Below are positions 34,215-43,099 of a stretch of DNA of 64,000 nucleotides, one piece after another. How positions within the stretch are numbered: position 1 is the first letter of the stretch; each line of letters begins with the position of its first letter. Origin of the DNA: Streptomyces humidus (GTDB lineage: Bacteria > Actinomycetota > Actinomycetes > Streptomycetales > Streptomycetaceae); assembly GCF_014649655.1 (NCBI RefSeq), contig NZ_BMTL01000022.1, positions 62,001-126,000 on the forward strand, given 5' to 3'. The notes beneath the pieces were generated by a model. It did not search any database. It saw nothing but the letters and a program-made list of their open reading frames with translations, and had not been told where the DNA came from. Position numbers and translations under genes: made by a program.

Positions 34215-36833
34215 GTGACCGCGGGAAACGACTCGGTTCTCGAACTGCTGCCGATGGTGTTCGCCGCCCCGAACGACGCGTTGTCGCGGGCGGAAGGAGT
34301 GCTCGACACCGATCCGACGCCGTTGCACGCCTCGGTCGCCCACCAGGTGATCGGCATCTGGCAGCGGGACTGGGGCGACATGCGTCTCGCCCTGGACCAT
34401 CTGCGCCGAGCCCGGGATCTGGCGGCGCGCGCGGACTCGGCCGAGCGGGAGGCGGACGTCCTCGGCACGCTCGGGGTGGCGCTGGTGCACGCGGGCCGCA
34501 CCCGGCAGGGGCTGGCGGCCTTCGAGCGGGGCGTCGAGCGCGGCTCGGGCCACACCCGCGCGCGGGTGCTGTACCGGCGGGCCTACTCCCAGTGGGTGCT
34601 CGGCCACCACCGCGAGGCGCTGGAGGACGTGCGGCGGGCGATCCCCGTGCTGCGTCAGGTGGACGACGTCATCTGGACGGCGCGCGCCCTCACCCTGCGT
34701 GCCACCGTGCATCTGGCCCTCGGGGCGGTGGACCGCGCGGAGGCCGACTTCACGGCGGCCGAGGCGCTGTGGGACACCACCGGCCAGGAACACGACAAGG
34801 CCGACGCGGTGGAGAGCCGGGGCCTGGCCGCGTTCCGTTCCGGGGACGTCCCGGCCGCGCTGCGGCTCCTCGACGAGGCGGAGGAGCGGTACGCGAAGCT
34901 CGGCACTCCCACCTTCATGCTCGACATCCGGCGCTGCGAGGTCCTGATGGCGGCCGGTCTGGCTCCCGAGGCGCTGGCCGAGGCGGACGCGGCCATCGCC
35001 GTCCTCGACGGCATCGGCGGGCAGTCCACCCGGAAGGCGGAGTTGATGCTGGCCGCCGCGAAGGCGGCACGGCTGGCGGGCGACCCCGGGACGGCGATCG
35101 CGCGCGCTGCCGTGGCCGAGCGGCTCTTCGCGGGGCAGCGGCGCACCTGGTGGGAGGCGCACGCGCGGCTCGTGCTGATCGAGGCGCGGGTCGCCACCGG
35201 CCGCGGCTCCGGCCGGCTGGTGGCGGACGCCGCGCGGCTCGCCGAGCGGCTGGCCGCCTTCCAGGCCCCGGCCGCGCCCGAGGCCTGGCTGCTGGCGGGC
35301 CGGATAGCGCTGGACCTGAACTGGAGCACGGACGCCGAACGCTGTCTGCAGATCGCGGCGCGCAGCCGGCGCAGCGGCCCGCCGCTGGCCCGGCTCACGG
35401 GCTGGGCGGCGCAGGCGTTGTGGGCGCGGGCGACGGGCTCGGACCGCGGGGTGCTGGAGGCCTGCCGGCGCGGACTCGACGTCCTCGACGCACACCGGAT
35501 GACGCTGGGCGCCTCCGAACTGCGCGCCCGGGCCACCGCGCAGGGGGCCGAACTCGCCGCGCTGGCCCAGGAGGTGAGCCTTGAGCGGGGCGGGCCGCGA
35601 CGGCTGCTGGTGTGGAGCGAACGCTGGCGGGCCACGGCGCTGTCCACGCCGCCGACCCGGCCGCCGACCGATCCCGCGCTGCTGAGCGGGCTGACGGCCT
35701 TCCGGGTGATCGCCGCCCGCGCGGAGGCCGCCCGCATGGAGGGGCGGCCGGTACCGGCCCTGGAGCGCGAACAGCGGCGGCTGGAGAGGGAGATCCGTTC
35801 CCGGACCCTCCACAGCCGTGGGGGTGCGGCCTGGGGCGGCGAACGGTTCGGCGGCGACCGGTTCGACGCGGGCCGGCTGCTGGAGCGGCTCGGCGGGGAG
35901 CGCCTCGTGGAACTGGCTGTGCCGGCCGGGCGGGTCCAGGTGCTGGTGTGCGGGGACGGGCGGGTGCGCCGGTTCGCGGGCGGACTGCTCGCCGACGCGG
36001 AGCGGGAGGCCGAGCACATCCAGGCAGGGCTCCGCCGGCTGGCCCATCCCGGCGCGGAGGGCCGGCTGCCGGTGGTGGAGGCGGCGGGACGGCGGCTGGA
36101 GGAGCTCCTGCTGGGCGAGGCTGCGGCACATCTGGGCTCCGGCCCGGTCGTGGTGGTGCCGCCCGCCAGGCTGCACCGGGTGCCGTGGGCGCTGCTGCCG
36201 TCGCTGCGCGAGCGGGTGCTCAGCGTGTCGCCGTCGGCGAGCGGCTGGCTGCGTGCGCGGGACACGGAGGCGCCGCCGGGCGGCCGCCAGGTCCTGGTGC
36301 GCGGGCCGGGGCTTGCCACCGGGGGCGCGGAGGTGCCGGAGGTGGCCGGCCGCTACGGCAGGCCTGTCGTGCTGGAGCAGGAGGAGGCCCGTGTCCCGCG
36401 TGTGCTGCGGGAGTTGGACGGGGCCGCGCTGGCGCACATCGCCGCGCACGGCGCGTTCCGGGCGGACAGCCCGATGTTCTCGTCGCTGCGTATGGCGGAC
36501 GGTCCGCTGATCGTGCACGACTTCGAGCGGCTGGCCCGCAGCCCGTACCGGATCATTCTCTCCAGTTGCGACACGGCCCGGCTCGCCTCGGTCGGCGCGG
36601 ACGAACTCCTCGGCCTGGTCACGGCGTTGCTGCCGCTGGGCACGGCGGGCGTGGTGGCCAGCAGTGCGCCCGTCAACGACGCCGCGGTGGTCCCGCTGAT
36701 GCTGGCCCTGCACAAGGGGGTCAGCGCCGGCCTGTCCCTGGCGGAGGCGCTGCGCGACGCACGGGCGGCCCTCCCGGGGGACTCCGTGCACCAGGCGACG
36801 GGCTGGGCGTTCACGGCGTTCGGCGCGGCCTGA
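34215..36833 (+). CDS. TPR-CHAT protein (caspase-family peptidase)
   Basis: 872 residues. Residues 1 to about 500 form helical pairs of the TPR type. The C-terminal CHAT domain carries His745 (HIAAHGAF) and Cys785 (LSSCDTA), the catalytic dyad of the caspase/separase clan, so it is probably active. CHAT peptidases cut specific partners in stress, cell-death and phage-defence pathways. Start uncertain: GTG 34215 or in-frame GTG 34179; a TTGACA at 34134-34139 may be its -35. Divergent from the subtilase-sigma operon and convergent with the LuxR regulator 13 nt away. Confidence 0.88.
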   Translation: MTAGNDSVLELLPMVFAAPNDALSRAEGVLDTDPTPLHASVAHQVIGIWQRDWGDMRLALDHLRRARDLAARADSAEREADVLGTLGVALVHAGRTRQGLAAFERGVERGSGHTRARVLYRRAYSQWVLGHHREALEDVRRAIPVLRQVDDVIWTARALTLRATVHLALGAVDRAEADFTAAEALWDTTGQEHDKADAVESRGLAAFRSGDVPAALRLLDEAEERYAKLGTPTFMLDIRRCEVLMAAGLAPEALAEADAAIAVLDGIGGQSTRKAELMLAAAKAARLAGDPGTAIARAAVAERLFAGQRRTWWEAHARLVLIEARVATGRGSGRLVADAARLAERLAAFQAPAAPEAWLLAGRIALDLNWSTDAERCLQIAARSRRSGPPLARLTGWAAQALWARATGSDRGVLEACRRGLDVLDAHRMTLGASELRARATAQGAELAALAQEVSLERGGPRRLLVWSERWRATALSTPPTRPPTDPALLSGLTAFRVIAARAEAARMEGRPVPALEREQRRLEREIRSRTLHSRGGAAWGGERFGGDRFDAGRLLERLGGERLVELAVPAGRVQVLVCGDGRVRRFAGGLLADAEREAEHIQAGLRRLAHPGAEGRLPVVEAAGRRLEELLLGEAAAHLGSGPVVVVPPARLHRVPWALLPSLRERVLSVSPSASGWLRARDTEAPPGGRQVLVRGPGLATGGAEVPEVAGRYGRPVVLEQEEARVPRVLRELDGAALAHIAAHGAFRADSPMFSSLRMADGPLIVHDFERLARSPYRIILSSCDTARLASVGADELLGLVTALLPLGTAGVVASSAPVNDAAVVPLMLALHKGVSAGLSLAEALRDARAALPGDSVHQATGWAFTAFGAA

Positions 36834-36846
36834 ACAGGCTCCCCGC

Positions 36847-39249
36847 TCAAGCCGGTTGACCGATCCGCAGCTCGACCAGCCACGGGAGTGATCCGCGGTC
36901 TGCGGCGCCGAGGCGGGTATAGGCGGCGTAGAGGTGGTTGCCGACCGTGCGCACGGAGAGGGTGAGGCGTTCGGCGATCTGCCGGTTGCTGAGGCCTGCC
37001 GCGGCGAGGGTGACGATCTGCCGCTGGCGGGCGGTGAGTTCGCCCAGGGCCAGCCCCGCCAGCGCCGGGGTCCTGGCCCCCTGGCAGCGTCGGGCGAGAG
37101 CGGCGGCACGCGTACGGGCGGTGCGCGCCGCGCCCGCGTCCCGGTGGACCCGGGCGGACTGGGCGTACGCCTCGGCCGCGAAGAGGAGCAGCCCGCGCTC
37201 CGCCAGCTCGGCGGCGACCACGTCCAGAGCGGGCCCGTCGGCCCGCACGAGCGCTCGGGCGTGCCGGGCGAGCACCCCGTCGGCCGGGAGTGCCCGGGCG
37301 GCCCCCTCGGGCGCACCGAGCCGGACGGCGTCGTACACGGTGTAGGGGTCGTGCACGGCACACGTGTGAGCGGGGTGCCGGCCACGCCGGTCGGCGTCGG
37401 GCCCGGCGGTGCGAGGCGGCGCGCTGTCGCACCCCGGGTGCGAGAACCCGGAAGCGGCGACGGCCCGGGCGTCGGTAGCGGCGGCGGCCCGGGCGTCGGT
37501 AGCGGCGGCGGCCCGGGCGTCGGTAGCGGCGGCGGCCCGGGCGTCGGAGGCGACGGCCCGGGCGTCGGAGGCGACGGCCCTGGCGTCGGTCGGCGCGAGC
37601 GCCTTCCGGGCGCCGCCGAGGCGCGCCTGCCCCGGCCGCGAGTCGGCCACGGCCTGAGCGTCGCCGGACGCGAGGGCCGCGCTGTCCGGGCCGGCGTGCG
37701 AGAGCCCGGAAGCGGCGGCGGCATGGGCACCGGCCGATGCGAGCGCCCGCGAGACGCCGGCCGGACTCGCCTGCGCGGGCACGACAGCGGCGGCGGCCCG
37801 GGCGTCGGTCGGCGCGAACGCCTTCCGGGCGCTGTCCGGACGCGTCTGCCGGGGCACGGGCACGGCGCCGTCGAGTGCGTCGGCGTCGGGCGGCGGGAGG
37901 GTTTTCCGGGCGGTGTCGAGGTCCCCGCGGGCCGCGAGCGGCCAGGGGGCCGTGCCGGGGTGGGCGGCGAGCGGATCGATCAGTTCGCCCGTCTCGCCCG
38001 ACTGGGCCAGCGCGAGGGCCAGTTCGATGCGGCAGGCGTGGTCGTGCGGGTCGTCGGCCATGCCCTCCCGTGCCCAGGCCGCCGCCTCGCGCAGTTCTCC
38101 CCGCAGCCGTGAGAACCGCGCGCGGACGGCGGCGTACCACGGCGGAACCGGTTCCCCCTCCGCGAGGAGCCACTCCCCGACGGGTGTGGGCGTCGCGCGC
38201 ACGTCGATCCGGTCGATGCCGCGGGCCAGCCGGGCCGCCTCGGCGGCGAGCGCGGGGGCGGTGGGCGGCCGGCCGCCGGAGAGCCGCCTCGCGCGCAGCG
38301 GGCCGGCCGCGGCCCGCAGAACGGGACCGTGCAGGGGGTGGGCCAGCCGGACGCCGGTGTCGTCGACGACGTCGAGGAGGCCGTCGGCCTCCAGGCGTTC
38401 GAGGACCCGTGGGGCGAAGACCTCCACCGGCAGCGGCAGGGGTTCGGCGAAGGCGAGGCGGTCGAGGGCGTCCCGTTCGTCGGGGCAGGGGCGCGCGAGG
38501 ACGGCCGCGGCGCGTTCCCGCAGGCCGGGGGTCAGCGGGACCCGGCCGCGCCACGTCAGAGCGTCGCCGTCCGCGTCGCCGTCCGTGTCCCGGCCCGGCC
38601 GGGGCCGCTCGCGCAGCGCGTCCAGCAGATCTCGCAGCAGGCGCAGGTCGCCCCGGCACAGACGGTGGAGCCGGTTGGCGGTGAGGGGCTCCACCGGGCC
38701 GCCGGCGCCGTGCACGAGGAGCTGGGCCGTCTCCTCCCGGGGCAGCGGCCGCAGGGCGAGGCGGGGCAGCAGTTCGCCGCTCCACAGCCGGGACACGGCC
38801 GCGGGCGCCGGCCCGTCCGCGACGAGGACCAGCAGCCGGGTGCGGCCCTGCACGGCCAGTTGGTGGACGAGGGCGGCGGAGGCGTCGTCCAGCAGGTGTG
38901 CGTCGTCGACCACCAACAGCCGTACGCCGCACAGGAGTCGGACGGCGCGGTGCAGGGTCGCGCCCTCGGGGAGCAGGTGGGCGAAGGCGGCGAAGGGCAG
39001 GTCGCGCACCCCGGCGGGGCCGGGGGCGCCGGTCACCCGGGCGAAGTCGGCGCCGCGCACCGCCTCCAGGGCGAGGCGGGTGCGGCCGCAGCCCGCCGGG
39101 CCGGTGACCACGATGCCGGGCCGGCCCGCCGTCAGGCAGTGGCGGACGAGTTCCCGTTCCTCCTCGCGGCCGGTGAACGGCCACGGCGGGCGCGGGGTCG
39201 CGGCCCGGCTCTCGATGCTCGTCACGTCTATGGGAGCCGGGGTACCCAC
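36847..39249 (-). CDS. Large LuxR-family (LAL-type) ATP-dependent regulator
   Basis: 800 residues. N-terminal AAA/STAND ATPase: VTGPAGCGRTRLALEA is a Walker A with G-C-G-R-T in place of GKT/S (arginine for lysine), and LLVVDDAHLLDD is Walker B. C-terminal LuxR helix-turn-helix (ELTARQRQIVTLAAAGLSNRQIAERL, about 735-790). Between them a low-complexity alanine-rich linker (about 465-620) contains tandem DARA repeats. It may control the neighbouring protease genes or act elsewhere. GTG 39249 is the assumed start. The lost Walker lysine makes ATP hydrolysis doubtful. Confidence 0.88.
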   Translation of the reverse strand: MGTPAPIDVTSIESRAATPRPPWPFTGREEERELVRHCLTAGRPGIVVTGPAGCGRTRLALEAVRGADFARVTGAPGPAGVRDLPFAAFAHLLPEGATLHRAVRLLCGVRLLVVDDAHLLDDASAALVHQLAVQGRTRLLVLVADGPAPAAVSRLWSGELLPRLALRPLPREETAQLLVHGAGGPVEPLTANRLHRLCRGDLRLLRDLLDALRERPRPGRDTDGDADGDALTWRGRVPLTPGLRERAAAVLARPCPDERDALDRLAFAEPLPLPVEVFAPRVLERLEADGLLDVVDDTGVRLAHPLHGPVLRAAAGPLRARRLSGGRPPTAPALAAEAARLARGIDRIDVRATPTPVGEWLLAEGEPVPPWYAAVRARFSRLRGELREAAAWAREGMADDPHDHACRIELALALAQSGETGELIDPLAAHPGTAPWPLAARGDLDTARKTLPPPDADALDGAVPVPRQTRPDSARKAFAPTDARAAAAVVPAQASPAGVSRALASAGAHAAAASGLSHAGPDSAALASGDAQAVADSRPGQARLGGARKALAPTDARAVASDARAVASDARAAAATDARAAAATDARAAAATDARAVAASGFSHPGCDSAPPRTAGPDADRRGRHPAHTCAVHDPYTVYDAVRLGAPEGAARALPADGVLARHARALVRADGPALDVVAAELAERGLLLFAAEAYAQSARVHRDAGAARTARTRAAALARRCQGARTPALAGLALGELTARQRQIVTLAAAGLSNRQIAERLTLSVRTVGNHLYAAYTRLGAADRGSLPWLVELRIGQPA
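37454..37601 (-). repeat. Minisatellite coding for DARA repeats in the LuxR regulator
   Basis: About four 24-bp units followed by two or three 21-bp units, all multiples of three, coding (A)TDARAAA and SDARAVA-type repeats. Copy number can change without breaking the frame. Confidence 0.85.
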
Positions 39250-39321
39250 GCCTGATACAGGGCGACTTGAGTAGCCCCCGACTCAGGCCGCCGGGTGGCT
39301 TCGCACGGCAACCTGGAGTCC

Positions 39322-40407
39322 ATGACCGCCCGCTACTGCTCGCTCGCCCGGCAGTCGGCCCCCGCGTTCGCCGCGGGGCTGGCCCCCGAGCGGCTGGGCG
39401 CGCTGAGGGGCGGGCGGCGGATGTGGGTCAACGGCACCGTGCTGCACTACTGCTTCTTCGACCGCGAGGACGACGGGTCGGTCATCGCCCTGCCGGGGTC
39501 CGGGGCGGTCCGGTGGGTGTCGTGGGTCGGCGGCGAGGAGCAGCGGGAGGTCGTGCGGGACTGCTTCCGCGCGTGGCGGGAGCTGGGCATCGGGGTGACG
39601 TTCGCCGAGGTCGACGACCGTTCGGAGGCAGAGCTGCGCATCGGTTTCCAGGCGGGCGACGGCTCCTGGTCGGCGGTGGGCCGTGACGCGCTGTCGGCCG
39701 GACTCAACGAGCGCACCATGAACCTGGGCTGGGATCTGACCCCGCCCGGGGAACGGGCGATCGCCCTGCACGAGATCGGACACGCGCTCGGCATGCAGCA
39801 CGAGCACCAGAGTCCGTTCGCGGGCCTCCACTTCGACGACGAGGCGGTGTACGCCGAGCTGTCGGGCCCGCCCCACCACTGGAGCCGCGACCGGATCCAC
39901 TTCAACGTCCTGCGCAAGCTGGATCCGGCCGAGGCCAACGGCCCGGTGTGGGACGCGCAGTCGGTGATGGAGTATCCCTTCGCGGCGGGGCTGATCCTCG
40001 AACCGGAGCAGTTCCGCGCGGGTGTGCATCCGCCCGGGACCCTGTCGCCGTCCGACAAGGAGTTCGCGCTCGGCTGGTACCCACCGCGGGGGGCGCCTCG
40101 GCCGCCCGCGCTCGCACCGTTCCGTTCGGCGCCGCTGTCGCTCGGGCCGGGCGGACAGGCCGACTTCACCGTCGAGCCGCGCGAGACGCGGGAGTACACG
40201 TTCGGCGCCTTCGGCGCGAGCGACTCGGTGCTCGTGGTGTTCGAGGAGCGGGACGGCGAACCCCGTTTCCTCGCGGGGCAGGACGACGGGGGCGCCCCGT
40301 ACAACGCCACGGTCAGGGCCCGGCTCGTCCGCGGCCGCCGCTACTTCGTCCGCGTACGCCAGTACTGCGGCTGGGGTTCGGGCGAGACCGCGGTCATGTG
40401 CTGGTGA
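39322..40407 (+). CDS. Astacin/matrixin-like zinc metalloprotease
   Basis: 361 residues. Zinc motif HEIGHALGMQHEH (His150, Glu151, His154, His160) and Met-turn SVMEYPF identify a metzincin close to the M12A group. The C-terminal 100 residues (GPGGQADFTVEPRETREYTFG...) form a beta-rich domain like PPC or jelly-roll modules. No clear signal peptide is seen, odd for this family, so a cytosolic role or a non-classical export route is possible. ATG 39322 with TGGAG upstream is preferred over GTG 39295. Divergent from the LuxR regulator. Confidence 0.85.
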   Translation: MTARYCSLARQSAPAFAAGLAPERLGALRGGRRMWVNGTVLHYCFFDREDDGSVIALPGSGAVRWVSWVGGEEQREVVRDCFRAWRELGIGVTFAEVDDRSEAELRIGFQAGDGSWSAVGRDALSAGLNERTMNLGWDLTPPGERAIALHEIGHALGMQHEHQSPFAGLHFDDEAVYAELSGPPHHWSRDRIHFNVLRKLDPAEANGPVWDAQSVMEYPFAAGLILEPEQFRAGVHPPGTLSPSDKEFALGWYPPRGAPRPPALAPFRSAPLSLGPGGQADFTVEPRETREYTFGAFGASDSVLVVFEERDGEPRFLAGQDDGGAPYNATVRARLVRGRRYFVRVRQYCGWGSGETAVMCW

Positions 40408-40451
40408 GCGGCACGGCCGCCCGCAGACCATGGTCCCGCGCCGGGGGAAGC

Positions 40452-40491
40452 GCCGGGGCCGTCGCCTTCGAGGGAGGGCGACGGCCCCGGC
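40452..40491. terminator. Bidirectional terminator, 15-bp stem
   Basis: Perfect inverted repeat 40452-40466 / 40477-40491 with a 10-nt loop, between the convergent metalloprotease and sugar-kinase genes. Confidence 0.82.
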
Positions 40492-40576
40492 CACACGGTC
40501 CGCCCCGGCCGGACAGGTCCGCGGCGGCCGGGCGGAACCCGCCGTGCCGGCGGGGTGCGCGATCAGGGCGTCAGCC

Positions 40577-40647
40577 CGGCTCAGGACGACGCACGTCGGC
40601 TCAGGACGACGGCCCCGCTCAGGACGGCGTACGTCGGCTCACTGACG
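40577..40647. repeat. Imperfect 18-20-bp tandem repeat at the end of the kinase gene
   Basis: CGGCTCAGGACGAC at 40577 and 40597, CGCTCAGGACGGC at 40616 and a decayed copy at 40634 that runs into the kinase stop codon (40639). Confidence 0.75.
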
Positions 40648-41568
40648 GACCTCGCGGGTCGCGGCGAACTCGTCGGCGGCCGCGAGATCGAACTCGCCGT
40701 GGTCGCTGCCGAGCCCCTGCGCCACGAGCGCGGCGGCGGCGCTGCCGAGGACCGCGGCGTCGCCGGGCGTGCGGCCGAGGCTCACGCCCCGCAGATAGCC
40801 CGCCGAGAAGGCGTCGCCGCAGCCGGTGGTGTCGACGACGTCGACGGCGAACGCGGGCACCGGTTCCGCGCCGTCCGCGGTGACCACGAGCGCTCCGTCC
40901 CCGCCGCGGGTGACGGCGACGACGCCCGCGCCCGCGCGCAGGAGCCTGCGCGCCCCCGTCAGCAGGTCGCTCTCGCCGGTGAAGCCGAGGACCTGGTCCT
41001 CGTTGGGCAGCAGATGGTCGATGTGGGGAAGCGCCGCCTCGATCTGCTCGAAGCTGCCGAGGACGCCGGGGGCGAGCAGGTCCACGGAGGTGACGACACC
41101 GTGCTCCTTGGCGTACGACAGGATGCGGGCGGCGACGTCGACGCCGATCAACTCCGGCCCGCCGAGATGCAGATGGGTCGCTTCGGCGAGAGCCTCCCAC
41201 GGGACGTCGTCGAGGCCGTAGGTGATGTTGGCGCCGAGCAGGTGCAGCGAGGGCCGGTCGCCGTTGGGCCGGATCGGCAGGACGCTCGCGGAGGTGGCGG
41301 TGTCGGTGCGCCGGACGAGGAACCCGGTGTCCACGCCCGCCTGTTCGAGCAGCCGCGTCAGCATGTCCCCGGTGGGGTCCGAGCCGACGGCTCCTGCGCT
41401 GTACACCTGGGCGCCCAGCTTGGCGAGGGTGAGGGCGGTGCCGCCGGCCGTCCCGGCGGCGGTCATCCGGATGTCCTCGACCAGCGCCGCGCCCTGGCCC
41501 TCGGGTATCTCCTGCACCGGGTGCACCAGTACGTCGAGTACGTGCACGCCCATCGTGAAGACCTTCAA
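40639..41568 (-). CDS. PfkB-family carbohydrate/nucleoside kinase
   Basis: 309 residues. GTAGGTALTLAKLGAQV near the N-terminus and DTTGCGDAFSAGYLRG (anion hole and catalytic Asp) are the ribokinase-family signatures. It phosphorylates a sugar or sugar-like alcohol. TTG 41568 overlaps the upstream aldolase stop (TTGA) and has GGGGGAG before it. Together with the class II aldolase it resembles a kinase-then-aldolase route for a pentose, tetrose or similar sugar acid. The substrate cannot be named. Confidence 0.88.
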   Translation of the reverse strand: MKVFTMGVHVLDVLVHPVQEIPEGQGAALVEDIRMTAAGTAGGTALTLAKLGAQVYSAGAVGSDPTGDMLTRLLEQAGVDTGFLVRRTDTATSASVLPIRPNGDRPSLHLLGANITYGLDDVPWEALAEATHLHLGGPELIGVDVAARILSYAKEHGVVTSVDLLAPGVLGSFEQIEAALPHIDHLLPNEDQVLGFTGESDLLTGARRLLRAGAGVVAVTRGGDGALVVTADGAEPVPAFAVDVVDTTGCGDAFSAGYLRGVSLGRTPGDAAVLGSAAAALVAQGLGSDHGEFDLAAADEFAATREVRQ

Positions 41569-42278
41569 CGGCTCTCCCCCTTCGTCGGCTCTTGCTCCTG
41601 CGCGGGCGGTACGGGCGGTACGGGGTGGGTGGCGCCGTAACCGCGCGCCACGGCGGCCTCGATCACGGCGCTTCGCTGCTGTTCGTCGAGGACGCGGGGA
41701 CGGCCCATGGCGGCCGCGTTCCGGTAGACACCGCAGGCCCATTCGAGGAGCAGCGCGTTCTCGACGGCTTCGTCGAGGGTCGCCCCGTGGGTGACGGCGC
41801 CGTGGTTGGCCATCAGGGCGGCGCTGCGGCCGTCGAGCGCGGCGAGCACCGACTCGGCCAGCTCGGGGGTGCCGAACGTGGCGTACGGGGCGACGCGCAC
41901 CGTGCCGCCCAGAGCGAGCAACTGATAGTGGATACAAGGGAGTTCGTCGAGCACACAGGAGACGGCCGTGGCCATCGGGGCGTGCGTGTGGACGACCGCG
42001 CCGACGCCGCGGCGGCGGTGGACGCCGAGGTGCAGATCCAGTTCCGAGGTCGGCCGCAGACCACCGGCGACGACGTTCCCTTCGAGGTCGACCACGGTCA
42101 CCTGGTCCGGGGTGAGCCGTGCGAGGACCGCTCCGGTCGCGGTGATCGCGACCCGGTCGTCGACGCGTACGCTCACGTTGCCGGCCGTGCCGATGAGGAG
42201 GCCTTCGGCCCCCAGACGCCGGCAGGCGGCCGCCACGGCGGTCCGCTCGTGACTCAGCGTCGAGCTTGAGGCGGTCAT
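41565..42278 (-). CDS. Class II aldolase/adducin family protein
   Basis: 237 residues. GTAGNVSVRV, HTHAPMATAVSC (zinc histidines), YATFGTPELAESV and LMANHGAVTHG match L-fuculose-phosphate/L-ribulose-5-phosphate 4-epimerase-type aldolases. It splits or epimerises a phosphorylated sugar, probably one made by the coupled PfkB kinase. First gene of the two-gene operon; the start region faces the TetR gene across the 58-bp operator region. Confidence 0.88.
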   Translation of the reverse strand: MTASSSTLSHERTAVAAACRRLGAEGLLIGTAGNVSVRVDDRVAITATGAVLARLTPDQVTVVDLEGNVVAGGLRPTSELDLHLGVHRRRGVGAVVHTHAPMATAVSCVLDELPCIHYQLLALGGTVRVAPYATFGTPELAESVLAALDGRSAALMANHGAVTHGATLDEAVENALLLEWACGVYRNAAAMGRPRVLDEQQRSAVIEAAVARGYGATHPVPPVPPAQEQEPTKGESR

Positions 42279-42296
42279 GGGCGCGAAGGTAGCGTA

Positions 42297-42317
42297 AACG
42301 TGAAACAAAGTCACGTT
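42297..42317. promoter_or_regulatory. TetR-type operator between divergent genes
   Basis: Perfect inverted repeat AACGTGA (42297-42303), 7 nt, TCACGTT (42311-42317), in an AT-richer stretch between the aldolase (start 42278) and TetR (start 42337) genes. It can control both. Confidence 0.7.
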
Positions 42318-42336
42318 CAGGTTTGGAGGCAGTTCC

Positions 42337-42987
42337 TTGGTCCAGCGGACCGCGGGCCCCGACGGCGGCGCCCCCCTGCGCCGCACCCCCCGGCAGGCCC
42401 GCAGCAAGGCGCGTCTGGCCCTGCTGCTGCGGGCCGCCGAGCGCATCCTGGTCGAGGAGGGCGTGGAGGCGCTCACCACGACACGGGTCGCGGCCGAGGC
42501 GAAGGTGTCGGTCGGCTCCCTCTACCAGTACCTCCCCGACCGGGGCGCGATCATCGACGCCCTGGCCTCGGGGTACTTCGCCCGTCTCGAAGGCGTCCTG
42601 GACGACCTGACCCGGTCCGCGGCCGACGAGCGGTGGGACGATCCGGTGGGCGTCCTCGTCGACACCTGTGCCGGCGTCTACCGCGCGGAACACGGCTTCC
42701 GCGCCCTGTGGTTCGGCAGCGGGCTGACCGAGCGGACCCGGGCGGCGGACCGCGAGCACAAGCGCCGGATGGCCGACGGCGTCCGACGGATCCTGCTCGC
42801 CCTGGGCGTGGCCCGCGACGACGAGAGGCTGGCGAGGGCCTGCCATGCCGCGATCCTCGCCGCCGACGCACTCGCCCAGGAGGCCTTCCGCCGCACCCCG
42901 GAGGGCGACACGGACCTCCTCGACGAGGCCAAGGCGATGCTGCGCGGGTACTTCGCCGAGGTCGTCGCCCGCTACGAGCAGGGGTAG
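42337..42987 (+). CDS. TetR-family repressor of the aldolase/kinase operon
   Basis: 216 residues. N-terminal HTH: ALTTTRVAAEAKVSVGSLYQYLPDRGAI. The C-terminal domain is the common helical ligand domain. TTG 42337 is preferred because GGAGG (42324-42328) lies 8 nt upstream. The perfect operator in the divergent gap suggests it represses itself and the sugar operon until a pathway sugar or phosphate binds. Confidence 0.88.
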   Translation: MVQRTAGPDGGAPLRRTPRQARSKARLALLLRAAERILVEEGVEALTTTRVAAEAKVSVGSLYQYLPDRGAIIDALASGYFARLEGVLDDLTRSAADERWDDPVGVLVDTCAGVYRAEHGFRALWFGSGLTERTRAADREHKRRMADGVRRILLALGVARDDERLARACHAAILAADALAQEAFRRTPEGDTDLLDEAKAMLRGYFAEVVARYEQG

Positions 42988-43099
42988 GCGGGGACGGCCG
43001 GGGGAGCGAAAGTCGCTGGCCGCCCCGCAGGCCCGGTGGATACGGTCGGGCTCCCGGGCGGACGGCATTCACGGCCGCCGCACCCGAAAGGCCGTCCCC

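Noticed and set aside
37454..37601. CRISPR-like array
   Set aside because: Units are 21-24 bp without spacers, in frame and translated inside the LuxR regulator.
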